From: Solidesulfovibrio carbinoliphilus subsp. oakridgensis
GTDB taxonomy: Bacteria > Desulfobacterota > Desulfovibrionia > Desulfovibrionales > Desulfovibrionaceae
Reading direction: 5' to 3'
Assembly (NCBI RefSeq): GCF_000177215.2
Contig: NZ_CM001368.1
Location: 3,231,625-3,295,624 of the forward strand
Length of the DNA: 64,000 nt
The notes beneath the pieces are model-generated. The model was not told the DNA's origin and did no database searches. It was given only the letters and a program-made list of their open reading frames with translations. Shown piece by piece: positions 27,259 through 35,934 of this stretch. The translations under genes and the position numbers were made by a program. How positions within the stretch are numbered: position 1 is the stretch's first letter; each line of letters begins with the position of its first letter.

Positions 27259-27358
27259 AAAATATGCTGAGTTGGAGTGGTGCCTGCCAAGGAGGCCCGG
27301 TAGAGAGAAGTTCTATAACGTCATTCATATACATACTAAAATGCCTCAGCGATAATCG

Positions 27359-28984
27359 TTAGTGATTGATCTCAACTGCTTGATCCCTCTTGAAATAGCT
27401 GACAATATTGTCAGCTAAGCTGATACTCCTTCCCCACTTGGCTTTTGCATAAAGCAAAGCTGCCTCACGGGTAATTTCATCAGTCGAGAAAATGATTTGT
27501 TTTCCTGTGTCGCGTATCATCCCGCCACTGGCCAATCTGAGGAATACGGTCCCTTTAGTATCAATCGAACTCGTGAAGCCTGAGAATAAGCGCTTCCTAT
27601 TCAGGTTCGAAGTCTCCATCTCGGCAAGCTCACCGGCCTTCGTCACGGCAAGGAGGCCTCGACGTGCCCGCGAGCTCACGCCGACGAAAGTCATGATCTC
27701 CAGTTGCTCTTTGAGCCATTTCTCCTGGATGTCTTCCCGCTGTCCACGGCGTGAAGTTTCGCTCTCAGGTTCAACCAGCTGAGCCTTCGACCGAAGGATG
27801 GCCAGGGCCACTTCATTGCCTTGTCCAGCTTTGCATCTCAAAAAATTCGTCCAGTTCGAATAGGGCGTTTCCTGTCTGACCGTTTCCCGTTCCGCATTGA
27901 TCCGTTTTCGAACCTTGAGCCTGTGCTCCGCCTCATGTAGGCGCGCTATCTTAAGGAGCTCAAACCGATGGCGCCCGTAAAATTCTCGGGAAATTTTTTG
28001 GCGTTCCTGGTCCCACCTCGTTCGGACGGCTTCAAGCTCCGCATGGGCTCGGTTGGTAAGGTCCCCCAGGGCTACTTTTCGAGTGCCGATCCCGGCTTGA
28101 TATTCCTCATAGAGAGCGCCCCGATTGGGCTCGCGCTGTACAGGCTTGGCCGTGTACCGCTCATCCCCGGGAGAGTGTGTCTTCGCCCGGTCGGGTGGGG
28201 CGTAGGCTCCAAACCGCCGGACCAGGTTCATCATGGACAAGGATCGATCCAAGCTACTGGCCTTGATGGCGTGCTTGCCGTTGCGATCTTTGATGGCCAA
28301 GCCGTTGCCGTGTGGCTTGATCTCCAGGCCGTACCGGGCAAAGGCAGCATGAACCTGCTGCCATCCAGCGGCCTGCCCTAGGGTCTCAAGGATTGGTTCC
28401 CTCCGCTCCTTGACGTAGCCGTCAAAGGACTGTTGCCCCGTCTGGGCCTCAACCGTGGCCGCCACGGGCGTCAGCTTCGGGCCCGCGTTTTCCATGGTGC
28501 GGCCATTATCGATGGCTAGGCCGAAGCGCTTTTCCAATTCGCGGCAGACGTGATCCCGGAGGTAGTAATCGCGGTAGGGCTCATGCCGGGCCAGCTTCTC
28601 CGGGTGGATCATGTTGTAGGCTACGTGCATGTGCAGATTGTTGGTGTTTTTGTGCACCCCGCAATGCCGTTGGTGCTCCTCGAATCCCAGGGCCTTGGCG
28701 AACTCGAGTTCGATCTCCTTAAGTGTCTCCGGTGTGAGTTTAGCCTCGTCCTCGGGCCGAAAGCTCACAATGAGGTGGTAAGTCTTCTCTTTGGCGGATC
28801 TCGTGTTCAGGTCCTGGGTGTCCGTGACCTCCTGGATGGCCAGCTCATAATCATCTTCGGCCCAGCAGCCGGCGCACCAGCTCATGAGTGATTTCTCGTC
28901 ACCAAGGTTGGCCGCCCTGATGTAGCGAGCCAACCGTCGGTAATCATCATTTTCGACTTTGCTTGAAATGTGACGACTAATCAT
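27359..28984 (-). CDS. Relaxase/mobilization nuclease, MOBP-like
   Basis: A 541-residue relaxase. Residues 60-165 hold the nuclease domain: the family metal-binding motif appears as NTNNLHMHVAYNMIHPEK, with two His two residues apart, and a conserved HLIVSFRPEDE strand precedes it. A candidate catalytic Tyr lies in the N-terminal part (DDYRRLARYI). The C-terminal half is charged and probably contains an LPD7-type domain (NRKRLFSGFTSSIDTKG). It should nick oriT and lead DNA transfer. It follows the MobC-like gene by 18 bases. No type IV secretion genes are present, so the element is mobilizable rather than self-transmissible. Confidence 0.88.
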   Translation of the reverse strand: MISRHISSKVENDDYRRLARYIRAANLGDEKSLMSWCAGCWAEDDYELAIQEVTDTQDLNTRSAKEKTYHLIVSFRPEDEAKLTPETLKEIELEFAKALGFEEHQRHCGVHKNTNNLHMHVAYNMIHPEKLARHEPYRDYYLRDHVCRELEKRFGLAIDNGRTMENAGPKLTPVAATVEAQTGQQSFDGYVKERREPILETLGQAAGWQQVHAAFARYGLEIKPHGNGLAIKDRNGKHAIKASSLDRSLSMMNLVRRFGAYAPPDRAKTHSPGDERYTAKPVQREPNRGALYEEYQAGIGTRKVALGDLTNRAHAELEAVRTRWDQERQKISREFYGRHRFELLKIARLHEAEHRLKVRKRINAERETVRQETPYSNWTNFLRCKAGQGNEVALAILRSKAQLVEPESETSRRGQREDIQEKWLKEQLEIMTFVGVSSRARRGLLAVTKAGELAEMETSNLNRKRLFSGFTSSIDTKGTVFLRLASGGMIRDTGKQIIFSTDEITREAALLYAKAKWGRSISLADNIVSYFKRDQAVEINH

Positions 28985-29002
28985 AAAATCGCTGGCTTAT
29001 GC

Positions 29003-29338
29003 TCAAATTCTTAAAATAAGAGCTTTCATTTCCCGCTGCCGGGCTTCGATCTCCCTGAGCACGTGGCGTACCTGTGGGTGTAATGAGTCAAGAGGAGTTT
29101 CCTTCTCGGAAAGGCACAGCTTGAAAAGTCCACCGAGTCTGCCGAGATCAGCATTGATCTTGAGTAGTTCAAGCCGATATTGCTGCTTCTCAAGGCTCGG
29201 TGTCGGCAGGCCCAGACAAACCCGTTTAATATAGGTTGAGCATGATAAGCCGGCGCGTTTGGCATTCGCCTGAATCTCAGCGTGCTCCTCAATGGTCACG
29301 TATGCCCAAAGTGCAGGTTTTTTCGATGGCATTTTCAT
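29003..29338 (-). CDS. MobC-like relaxosome accessory protein
   Basis: A 111-residue protein starting at the ATG at 29338. The N-terminal part (WAYVTIEEHAEIQANAKRAG, then STYIKRVCLG) is a ribbon-helix-helix of the kind seen in MobC and TraJ-like oriT-binding proteins. The C-terminus is helical. It lies between the candidate oriT and the relaxase gene on the same strand, the classical relaxosome order. Longer upstream starts would run across the oriT repeats and are unlikely. Confidence 0.78.
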   Translation of the reverse strand: MKMPSKKPALWAYVTIEEHAEIQANAKRAGLSCSTYIKRVCLGLPTPSLEKQQYRLELLKINADLGRLGGLFKLCLSEKETPLDSLHPQVRHVLREIEARQREMKALILRI

Positions 29339-29374
29339 CCCGGTTCTAGCGTTGAGCCGCAGGCGAATAAGCAA

Positions 29375-29435
29375 AGCCCCGCAGGGCAGGACGTAAGGTA
29401 CTTGTACCTTACCTGTCCTGCCTCCGCTGCCTTTG
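29375..29435. other. Candidate origin of transfer (oriT)
   Basis: An inverted repeat (AGGAC-GTAAGGTAC at 29388-29401 facing GTACCTTAC-CTGTCCT at 29404-29419) lies just upstream of mobC. Its right arm runs into CTGTCCTGCC, which resembles the IncP-type nick region (YATCCTG|Y). The combination of inverted repeat, nick-like sequence and adjacent RHH and relaxase genes supports oriT. The nick site itself is inferred. Confidence 0.55.
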
Positions 29436-29479
29436 TCAGTGTTTGGACGTTTTATGTCAACATGTAAAAAATTGTCGTA

Positions 29480-29599
29480 TAGTGACAAATTATGTTCCTC
29501 TAGTGACAAATCATCTGGAGATTTTAAGAAGAAATTCAATCTAAAAATGTGGGATAAAAGACAATTTGTGTTGACATGTAGTGACATATAGTGACATAT
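29480..29599. repeat. Four TAGTGACAWAT direct repeats
   Basis: Copies begin at 29480, 29501, 29579 and 29589; the last two overlap by a base and read TAGTGACATAT, the first two TAGTGACAAAT. Matching inverted TGTCAACATGT and TGTTGACATGT pieces flank the array. It lies beside the candidate oriT, upstream of divergent genes. It could be an accessory-protein binding array, iterons or an operator. Confidence 0.7.
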
Positions 29600-29621
29600 T
29601 GAGTTTGCATCTGAGAATTTT

Positions 29622-30059
29622 ATGTTGTTGGCGGAGGGCTTAACAGATTCAATTTGTAAGTCAGCTCGGAGGTGGAAGGTGGCTTTTATTGAAGGATTTT
29701 TTGCCGGGGGAATTATATTTTTATTAGTCGTATTCGGAGGAATCACTTACTATTTGTCAACATTCGGGACAATATTTGCAATTTCGTTTATCATTTTTTG
29801 TATTGGGTTGATCTTTATATATTTTGGACTCCAGTGTAAAAGCCCAGGCTTTATGCTGTTCTCCTCCTGTTGTACGATGTTGGCGATTGTCCTTGCAGTG
29901 CTTCAAGAATGTTATGGCTTTAAGCATCCGGCTTGGCCGCTTGGAGGGCGAGGGGGGCTGGTTTTCCTCGGAATCGCAGTGATCGTCGCTCACATGGTAA
30001 AGCGCTTTAATCTTTGGCTTTGGCGCTTTTTTTCGGTTCTGGCCGAAGAAGCACAGTAA
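29622..30059 (+). CDS. Small integral membrane protein of unknown function
   Basis: A 145-residue protein with about four hydrophobic segments: near 22-45 (FIEGFFAGGIIFLLVVFGG), 48-70, 78-95 and 105-122. The N-terminus is polar and cytoplasmic-looking. It is transcribed divergently from mobC across the TAGTGACAWAT repeats, which may regulate it. No family recognised; possible roles include entry exclusion or an effector of the mobile element, without evidence for either. Confidence 0.55.
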   Translation: MLLAEGLTDSICKSARRWKVAFIEGFFAGGIIFLLVVFGGITYYLSTFGTIFAISFIIFCIGLIFIYFGLQCKSPGFMLFSSCCTMLAIVLAVLQECYGFKHPAWPLGGRGGLVFLGIAVIVAHMVKRFNLWLWRFFSVLAEEAQ

Positions 30060-30080
30060 ACTGCCTGTATCGATTATTTG

Positions 30081-30110
30081 CCCATCCACCTGTAGATTCA
30101 AGTGGATGGG
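30081..30110. terminator. Hairpin between convergent genes
   Basis: A 9-bp perfect stem (CCCATCCAC with GTGGATGGG) with a 12-base loop lies between the membrane protein and the integrase stop. No clear T-run follows, so termination efficiency is uncertain. Confidence 0.5.
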
Positions 30111-30121
30111 GCAAAAAGTTG

Positions 30122-31012
30122 TTAGAGCGGGCCGCCTATATTGACATAATCGACAAACTGTTCTAAGGCCTTAACGGCAGTTGCCCCCTGGGTCGGGGCT
30201 AGGTGGGCATATCTTGAGGTCATCTGAAGGCTTTTGTGCCCCAGTAGCTGACTGACTACGATTAATGGTGTGCCAGCCTGGACAAGCCAACTGGCGAAAG
30301 TATGCCTTAATGTATGAAATACAACCCGTTGACGCCGATCTTGGGTCGGCGTGTTAAATTGACAAGTCTGAACGGCAGTTGAAAAGATCCGGTTTACATT
30401 TTTTATTTGCCGATCATGTTCTTTGAAGACAAAATCTGTACTGCCCGCGCAATTCGCCTTTAGGATATGCCGTGCAGTTGCGTTAAGAGGAATGCTTCTA
30501 TTCCTATTGGATTTTGTTTCGAAGATGTATAGTGCTGAATTTGGTTGATCGAAATGACTCGGGCGTAATGAAAAAATTTCTCCTGCTCGTAAGCCAGTAT
30601 GAAGTGCTAACAAACTAATGTCGTGCCAAAGTTGAGATTTTAGCGAAAGTTCTACGAGTAACGTATTCGCCTCTGATTTTGTTAAAAAGCGGACACGCTT
30701 GTTGTCAAATTTTGGCATGTCGAAATTTGGTAGCTTGGCATCGAGAAGGTCCCATTGCTGGGCACGATGTAATACACGCCGCAATAGTGAAAGGCAGTGT
30801 GTGATAGTTTGAGGGCTTAGACGCTTTTTGACAAGAGCTGCCCTAAAAGAAAGCAAGTTTTTGTTCGTAATATTTTCGACAAGATGAGTAGATCCGAAGT
30901 ATTTTACGATGTGATTGTTCCATCTTCCTGTCTCGGTTCGGATACAATACGCTGGACTAGATGACAGAACAAGGTTAGCATAAAGTTCCCAGGCATCAGA
31001 AATAGTAGCCAT
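30122..31012 (-). CDS. Tyrosine integrase of element 1
   Basis: A 296-residue phage-type tyrosine recombinase. The SAM-like core-binding domain is at 1-95. The catalytic domain holds Arg in HTGLRAGEIFSL, Lys in ETKSNRNRSIPL, His and Arg in HTLRHTFASWL, His in LGHKSLQMTS and the nucleophile Tyr in SRYAHLAPTQG. All residues are present. It ends 80 bases left of a 49-bp tRNA-Glu fragment and reads away from it, the usual position for an integrase whose element inserts in a tRNA 3' end. Confidence 0.93.
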   Translation of the reverse strand: MATISDAWELYANLVLSSSPAYCIRTETGRWNNHIVKYFGSTHLVENITNKNLLSFRAALVKKRLSPQTITHCLSLLRRVLHRAQQWDLLDAKLPNFDMPKFDNKRVRFLTKSEANTLLVELSLKSQLWHDISLLALHTGLRAGEIFSLRPSHFDQPNSALYIFETKSNRNRSIPLNATARHILKANCAGSTDFVFKEHDRQIKNVNRIFSTAVQTCQFNTPTQDRRQRVVFHTLRHTFASWLVQAGTPLIVVSQLLGHKSLQMTSRYAHLAPTQGATAVKALEQFVDYVNIGGPL

Positions 31013-31094
31013 ACACCTCTCCTAAGATGAGAATTTTGGAGAAGGACTGTATAGCAAGAAAGTTGAGGAAATTCAAAGGTATGGCGTATAAATC

Positions 31095-31143
31095 GGCCTC
31101 TCACGCCGCTAACAGGGGTTCAAATCCCCTTGGGGACGCCAAG
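31095..31143 (+). repeat. Attachment-site copy: 3' part of tRNA-Glu(CTC)
   Basis: 49 bases identical to 44899-44947. They hold the anticodon loop CTCTCAC (anticodon CTC), the T arm with TTCAAAT loop and the acceptor strand ending in CCA. The D arm and 5' acceptor strand are absent, so this is a recombination site and not a functional tRNA gene. Confidence 0.9.
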
Positions 31144-31150
31144 TAAGTTC

Positions 31151-31187
31151 AAGGGTTTATGGTAGAAATACCGTAAACCCTTTTTTC
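31151..31187 (+). terminator. Intrinsic terminator just inside the left end of element 2
   Basis: A 12-bp stem with one G-T pair (31153-31164 with 31169-31180) and a GAAA loop, followed by TTTTTTCTT. It would terminate a tRNA transcript restored at this attachment site, which fits an element that has evolved to preserve the tRNA gene. Confidence 0.85.
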
Positions 31188-31188
31188 T

Positions 31189-31209
31189 TACCCAACACTA
31201 TACCCAACA
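31189..31209. repeat. Arm-type repeat, left copy
   Basis: 21 bases identical to 44750-44770, each built from two ACCCAACA units separated by CTAT. The position just inside each end of element 2 suggests integrase arm-binding sites. Confidence 0.7.
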
Positions 31210-31326
31210 CACTCCAGCATTTGAGACCCCGCCCAGGGCGGCGACTGCGCCAACGCTCTCGACCATGGCGATAAAAAAATCCGCCGGTCAGGGCGGGCAT
31301 GATCGGCGCGGCAGGGGGCAGGCGCG

Positions 31327-33966
31327 CTATTTTTCGAGGCGGATTTTCTCGTCAATCTGCCGCTGCGTGTGCCGGCCTTCCGCGTCCATCCAGGTGGCCA
31401 GGAGGAAAAGTCCTTTCCCCTGGCTTTTTTCTTCCCAGAGCTGGCCCATGTTTTCCTTCTCCCGGGTGTCCTCATTCAAAAAGGGTTTGCCCTTGTATTC
31501 CACGATAAGGATGCGGCCGTCCTTGAGCTTGGCGACGAAATCCGGGTAAAAGTTGTGGCCGTTTGAAATGGGCAGGCTGAAGGAGCCCGGTTTCCTGTCC
31601 ACGTTGCGCACCCACCACAGCACTTCAGGGTGACGGTCGATAACCTTTGCGCAATCGTGTTCTTCGCCTATGGATTTGAGGTCGCGAACAACCGGATAAT
31701 AATGCTTTTGGAAGGCATAGTGTCCGGTATAGGCAGGGGCGTTTTCGGCGTAGGAGTGGACGGGGAACTTGTGGGCGTAATCGAGGGAGACCTCGACCTT
31801 GGCTTTCACGTCGAAAAGCAGCGTTCGATGGCCGGCCTTCAAGGCTTCCAGACGCAGCTTGCCGAGTTTCCCTTTTAGGGCGGTCGCCAGGGCGTACTTT
31901 GCCCGGGTCAGCGTCGTTATGTCGAAGTCGCCGCGACTGAGCAGGGATTCCACGCAACGACGACAAAAATCCATCATGTCCGGCTGCAAGATGTCTTCCT
32001 GGCGGCAGTGTTCGTCCAGCCACCGGGACAGGCGCAACGCGTCCCAATCCGTCGAGCCGGCAAGCAGGGAATATTGCTCCTGCCGGTTGACCTCGTGATA
32101 TTTCATCTGTTCGCCCTCAAGGTCGAAGAGGAAGGTGCGGGCGGAGTCGTCGTAGCGAAATTCATCCGGTCGAAGTCGCGCATCCACGTTTCTCGGCGAC
32201 CAGCCGGCGGCATAGAGTATCGCCCGGGGCGTTGGCTCTTCCATGTCCCCGAGGCAGTCAAAGAGCATAAGCGGGATGGCGAACGGTTTGCGCTGCTCGG
32301 ACGGGCTGGGCGTTCGCTCCTGGCGGTGGCGAATATTAGCCCGGTGCATGGCCACGCTACGGCGAATCTGCGTCTCCATCTTGGGATTGGCGGCAATGAG
32401 GCGTTCCTCGACTTCCCGGGGCATGGCGACTTCCGTGCGCAGCATAAAGCTGCCGTCTGGTTGCCGCTTGAGGCTGACGCCTTTGCGGATGTCATCGGGA
32501 AGATCGTCCAGGCACGGTTCCTTGACCAGGGGCAAGGTCAAGGTCGGCACTTCCCGCCACAGCGGAGTGTCGTAGGGATTCACGCCGGGAAGGACCGGCC
32601 GAACCTCTATGAACGCGGCGGCTTCCTCCTCGCTGAAACCCATGTGGGTGAGGTGGTCGTACATGTCGGTTTCCGCATTCTGGAAAGCCTGGGAAAGGAC
32701 ATGGGCATAGGCTTTGTTGAGACTTTCGTCCTGGCGTCGCTTGGCGTAGGGCATCCGCATGACGCGGCCAAGCAACTGTTCAACGTCGATTTCTGATTTG
32801 GTGTTTTTAAGCGAGCAAAGAATATAGGCGAAAGAGCAGTCCCATCCTTCCTTGAGCGCTTCAACCGTTATGATGTAATTGATTGTCTGCGTTTTGTTGA
32901 AGAGATTGATGTCGTCAAGTTCCCGTTGTTCGCCCGTGACAATGGCAATTTCGGATTCCGGTATGCCTTCGTTGTCGATCAAATGCCGTTTGATGACTTC
33001 CGCTGTTTGTTCCTGATTTTTGGGCTGTGCCTGGATGAGCATGATGGGGCGGATATATTCCGGGTCATCTGCCGCGATTTTTTGCAGGCCTTTCAGGTCT
33101 TCTATGGCCCGGGCAATGGCTTGCGCCCAATCGGTATGGACGGAGAGGGCGAACGGCAGCTTGACCATTTCTTCGGCTTTGAGCTGGGAGGCGTAGGCGC
33201 GAAAGAGAATGTTGCTCTCGACGGGCGTTGCCGTGAATTCCAGGATGCAGGCCGGATTGATGCGGCGAAGCATTTCCTCGGAGAGGTCGGAAATCGCCTT
33301 GTGCGCTTCGTCGGCTATGACCAGCGGCCCCATCTGGTGCATGAGGTTGACGAAAGAATAAAGGACTTGCCCTGACTTGGGGTCGCGGTCCAGGCCGGGA
33401 GCCGTGTTTGGGAACGCCTTGAAATGCGCCTCGAAATTCTCGTTGTGGCCGTAGACCTTGCGCTTCTCCTTGTTGGCGTCGCTGATTCGCAGCGTTTGGT
33501 AGGTCGCCACGACAATGCACACTTTGTCGGTGAGGTCTTTGGGCCGTATGTTGTTGACGTCGGCAATGTCGAACACGGCCACCCGGTCCAGGCCAAAGGC
33601 GGCGTTCAGGGCTTGGCGGCAGGGGTGGGAAGGGTTTTTGAGGGCATCGGCGGTTTGTTTCCGTATGGTTGTGGTCGGGGCCAGCCAGAGCACGAGGGGA
33701 TAGTCCCGGTCCATGGAGTTGCTGGCGGCGATGCCGACGCTTTGGGCGGCCAGAAAGGTTTTTCCGCCGCCGGTCGGGACGCGCAGACAGACGTAGGGAA
33801 CGTCTTCCAGCCCTTTTATCGGGCTGTACCGCTGCGGCCTGCGGTCGGTGCGGTTGTCGGCCACGTAGCGGGCAAACGCCTCGCCAGGGCCAATAAGGCG
33901 GGCCTGGGCCAGAAACGTTTTCAGGGCTTCTAGGGCTTCTTCCTGGTATTTCTTGAGGGTGAACAT
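31327..33966 (-). CDS. res: Type III restriction enzyme Res subunit
   Basis: An 879-residue Res subunit from the ATG at 33966, one base after the mod stop. Superfamily 2 helicase motifs: Walker A LRVPTGGGKTFLAAQ near 54-60, DEAH in VIADEAHKAIS near 250, and motif VI in EQLLGRVMRMPYA. The C-terminal PD-(D/E)xK nuclease reads YPDFVAKLKDG, then ILIVEYKG, so cleavage ability looks intact. With Mod it cuts DNA between two inversely oriented unmethylated sites after ATP-driven movement. Confidence 0.94.
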   Translation of the reverse strand: MFTLKKYQEEALEALKTFLAQARLIGPGEAFARYVADNRTDRRPQRYSPIKGLEDVPYVCLRVPTGGGKTFLAAQSVGIAASNSMDRDYPLVLWLAPTTTIRKQTADALKNPSHPCRQALNAAFGLDRVAVFDIADVNNIRPKDLTDKVCIVVATYQTLRISDANKEKRKVYGHNENFEAHFKAFPNTAPGLDRDPKSGQVLYSFVNLMHQMGPLVIADEAHKAISDLSEEMLRRINPACILEFTATPVESNILFRAYASQLKAEEMVKLPFALSVHTDWAQAIARAIEDLKGLQKIAADDPEYIRPIMLIQAQPKNQEQTAEVIKRHLIDNEGIPESEIAIVTGEQRELDDINLFNKTQTINYIITVEALKEGWDCSFAYILCSLKNTKSEIDVEQLLGRVMRMPYAKRRQDESLNKAYAHVLSQAFQNAETDMYDHLTHMGFSEEEAAAFIEVRPVLPGVNPYDTPLWREVPTLTLPLVKEPCLDDLPDDIRKGVSLKRQPDGSFMLRTEVAMPREVEERLIAANPKMETQIRRSVAMHRANIRHRQERTPSPSEQRKPFAIPLMLFDCLGDMEEPTPRAILYAAGWSPRNVDARLRPDEFRYDDSARTFLFDLEGEQMKYHEVNRQEQYSLLAGSTDWDALRLSRWLDEHCRQEDILQPDMMDFCRRCVESLLSRGDFDITTLTRAKYALATALKGKLGKLRLEALKAGHRTLLFDVKAKVEVSLDYAHKFPVHSYAENAPAYTGHYAFQKHYYPVVRDLKSIGEEHDCAKVIDRHPEVLWWVRNVDRKPGSFSLPISNGHNFYPDFVAKLKDGRILIVEYKGKPFLNEDTREKENMGQLWEEKSQGKGLFLLATWMDAEGRHTQRQIDEKIRLEK

Positions 33967-33967
33967 G

Positions 33968-35506
33968 TCAGCGCCCTTTGATGTCGTAGGGGGTATGCTT
34001 GAAGGTGATGCGCAGTTCGTCCATGCGGGACGCGGCAAGAAGTGTGCGTTCGCCGTATATGACTTTGGGGCCGTCGTGGGGCGGCATTCCGGCCAGGATT
34101 TTCGAGGTCAGGGCGTTGCCGCTGCTGGCCCGCTTGTCGCCAAGCACACCGTTGTAAAGCAGGTAGTAGGCCACTCCCTTGTGGACGCCAAGCAGCGGCG
34201 CGTCGGCCGGGGCATGGAGCGGCGTGCCGGTTTCAGAAAAGAAGATATGGGCGGCCAAGTGGTCATAGGCGATGCCGGCGCGTATGCCGCCGGTTTCGTC
34301 AAAGACGGTTTCACCCAGGCGGTAGAAGCGAAAGCCGCCGCCGCCCTGCCAGTTTATGGCTTCGGATATGCCACCCTGTTCGCCCTCAATGACTTTTTGC
34401 AGGCGCGGGATGCAGTGCGTCACGGCATGGTCGCCGATTTCCACGCCGATGTAGCGACGGCCCATCTTGTGGGCAACGGCGGCGGTTGTGCCGGAACCGA
34501 GGAAGGAGTCAAGAACGAGATCGTTTTGAGTTGATGCAATCTCAAAGATTCGCTGGATTAGCTGTTCCGGTTTGATTGTGTCAAATTGTTGTGCATTGGG
34601 TAATACCATTCGTTGATGAGATTTTGCTTGACGTGTCGTTTTTACATCAAGAAGAATTGTTGGGTGAGGACGTTCTGGATTTGTGGGTGCAAATTCTCTA
34701 GTGTAAGGCACCCATACATTGTTACCGTTTTTGTTGCGCTGTTTCCATATTAAGGTCCCATTCTCAATCATTTTATTTACGCTATATTTCCCGTAAGCCC
34801 AGTTCGCTTCTCTTCCGTCGTCATGGATTGGGTATACTGTTGTTCCGTCTGGCGCTTGTAGAGGATAGAACATCGTTGGACGATCTTGTCTCAAGCTATT
34901 CTTTCCGTTCTTTTTTAGTAATCTGTCTCTATATCGTTTCCCATTTTGGTCAGTGCTTGAATATGCATTCAGTACGGATATATCCCCTTTTTTTAAGAAA
35001 ATGGCAGTATCCTTGCTTTTTTCGTAGCATAAAATAAATTCGTGATCGGGAGTTATGGGGACTTTGTTGTCGTTTGGGCTATCGACTTTTTGCCAAATGA
35101 ATGTTGTATAAAAATTTTGTCTACCAAATATTTCGTCCATCAATACTTTAAGATAATGTCCTTCGTGGTCGTCAATAGAAATCCATATACTTCCATCTTC
35201 AGACAAAAGATCTCGTAACAGTTCTAGGCGGGAATAAATCATTGAAATCCACGTAGTGTGCTCTATGTTGTCGTCGTAATGTTCAAATGCACTTTTTGTG
35301 TTGTATGGTGGATCAATATAAATGCACTTCACCTTTCCCGCATAATACGGCAACAGCGCCTTCAACGCTTCCAGGTTATCGCCCTGGATCAACATATTCT
35401 CCGTGTCGGGGTCGCCGTAGGTTTCCACGGGTTCCAACAGCCGATAGGGGGCGCGGCCGGCGGCCTTCAAATCCTCTTCGCGGGTAAGCCAGGTCAGGGT
35501 AGGCAT
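33968..35506 (-). CDS. mod: Type III modification methyltransferase Mod
   Basis: A 512-residue beta-class N6-adenine methyltransferase. The catalytic DPPY is at about 84-87 (YIDPPYNTKSAFEHYDD) and the SAM motif DSFLGSGTTAAVAHKMG near 340. Between them the target recognition region (bases about 34550-35270) is clearly more AT-rich than both ends of the gene, which suggests that recognition specificity was exchanged by recombination. It is co-transcribed with res. Both active sites appear intact. Confidence 0.94.
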   Translation of the reverse strand: MPTLTWLTREEDLKAAGRAPYRLLEPVETYGDPDTENMLIQGDNLEALKALLPYYAGKVKCIYIDPPYNTKSAFEHYDDNIEHTTWISMIYSRLELLRDLLSEDGSIWISIDDHEGHYLKVLMDEIFGRQNFYTTFIWQKVDSPNDNKVPITPDHEFILCYEKSKDTAIFLKKGDISVLNAYSSTDQNGKRYRDRLLKKNGKNSLRQDRPTMFYPLQAPDGTTVYPIHDDGREANWAYGKYSVNKMIENGTLIWKQRNKNGNNVWVPYTREFAPTNPERPHPTILLDVKTTRQAKSHQRMVLPNAQQFDTIKPEQLIQRIFEIASTQNDLVLDSFLGSGTTAAVAHKMGRRYIGVEIGDHAVTHCIPRLQKVIEGEQGGISEAINWQGGGGFRFYRLGETVFDETGGIRAGIAYDHLAAHIFFSETGTPLHAPADAPLLGVHKGVAYYLLYNGVLGDKRASSGNALTSKILAGMPPHDGPKVIYGERTLLAASRMDELRITFKHTPYDIKGR

Positions 35507-35934
35507 GGGGCAGGAATATTCCGATTTTTAAAGCGTTGACGGATGGGCAGGGTCATACCCAATAGGCTCACGGCTGTCAGCCGGGAATGCCCGCCAAGGC
35601 CTCATGGGCGGCCGGCAAGTCAGATCAGGTCCTTTTGGCATGAGGCCCCGCGCCTACCCCGTTGCCCTGGTCCGCGTGGGTAGGACCGAGGCGAGAAAAA
35701 GCACCCCAAAATCAGACCAAAACTGTGTGTGATTGGGCCATGTCGGTTTGCAGGGGGAGGGGACCAGACTTTTTACCCCCCCCCATCCCGGCAGTCGCCA
35801 CCCTGGCGTGAAGAATTGCCTGGCTACCCATGTGGCGACTTCGGAGTGACCACTTTCCCCGCAAGGCAGAGATGGTAGAGGGCCTGGAAGTGCCTGTGAT
35901 CCCCATGCAGCCCCGGGCCGCCCGGGACGACAAG
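35507..35934. other. Intergenic stretch left of the restriction genes
   Basis: 428 bases between mod (reading left) and the downstream end of the zinc-ribbon gene. It should contain the mod promoter. I see no gene; G- and C-runs near 35750-35790 are notable but not organised. Confidence 0.5.

Larger units (their letters stand above)
10784..31143. mobile_element. Mosaic integrated mobilizable region (element 1), left limit unknown
   Basis: This stretch carries partition genes, three IS elements, a resolvase, a reverse-transcriptase operon, a relaxase, a MobC-like gene, a candidate oriT and a tyrosine integrase that abuts a 49-bp tRNA-Glu fragment at its right end. Much of it is AT-rich against GC-rich neighbours. 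The right limit is the tRNA fragment at 31095-31143. The left limit given here is only the composition change at 10.8 kb; no matching repeat or intact tRNA-Glu is visible to the left, so the true end may be outside the window or lost. Confidence 0.5.

Noticed and set aside
29480-29599. CRISPR array
   Set aside because: The repeats are only 11 bases, irregularly spaced and partly overlapping, with no cas genes. They fit binding sites near oriT better.
31095-31143. Functional tRNA-Glu gene
   Set aside because: T arm and acceptor 3' strand are perfect, but the D arm and 5' acceptor strand are absent at both copies, so these are attachment-site fragments.
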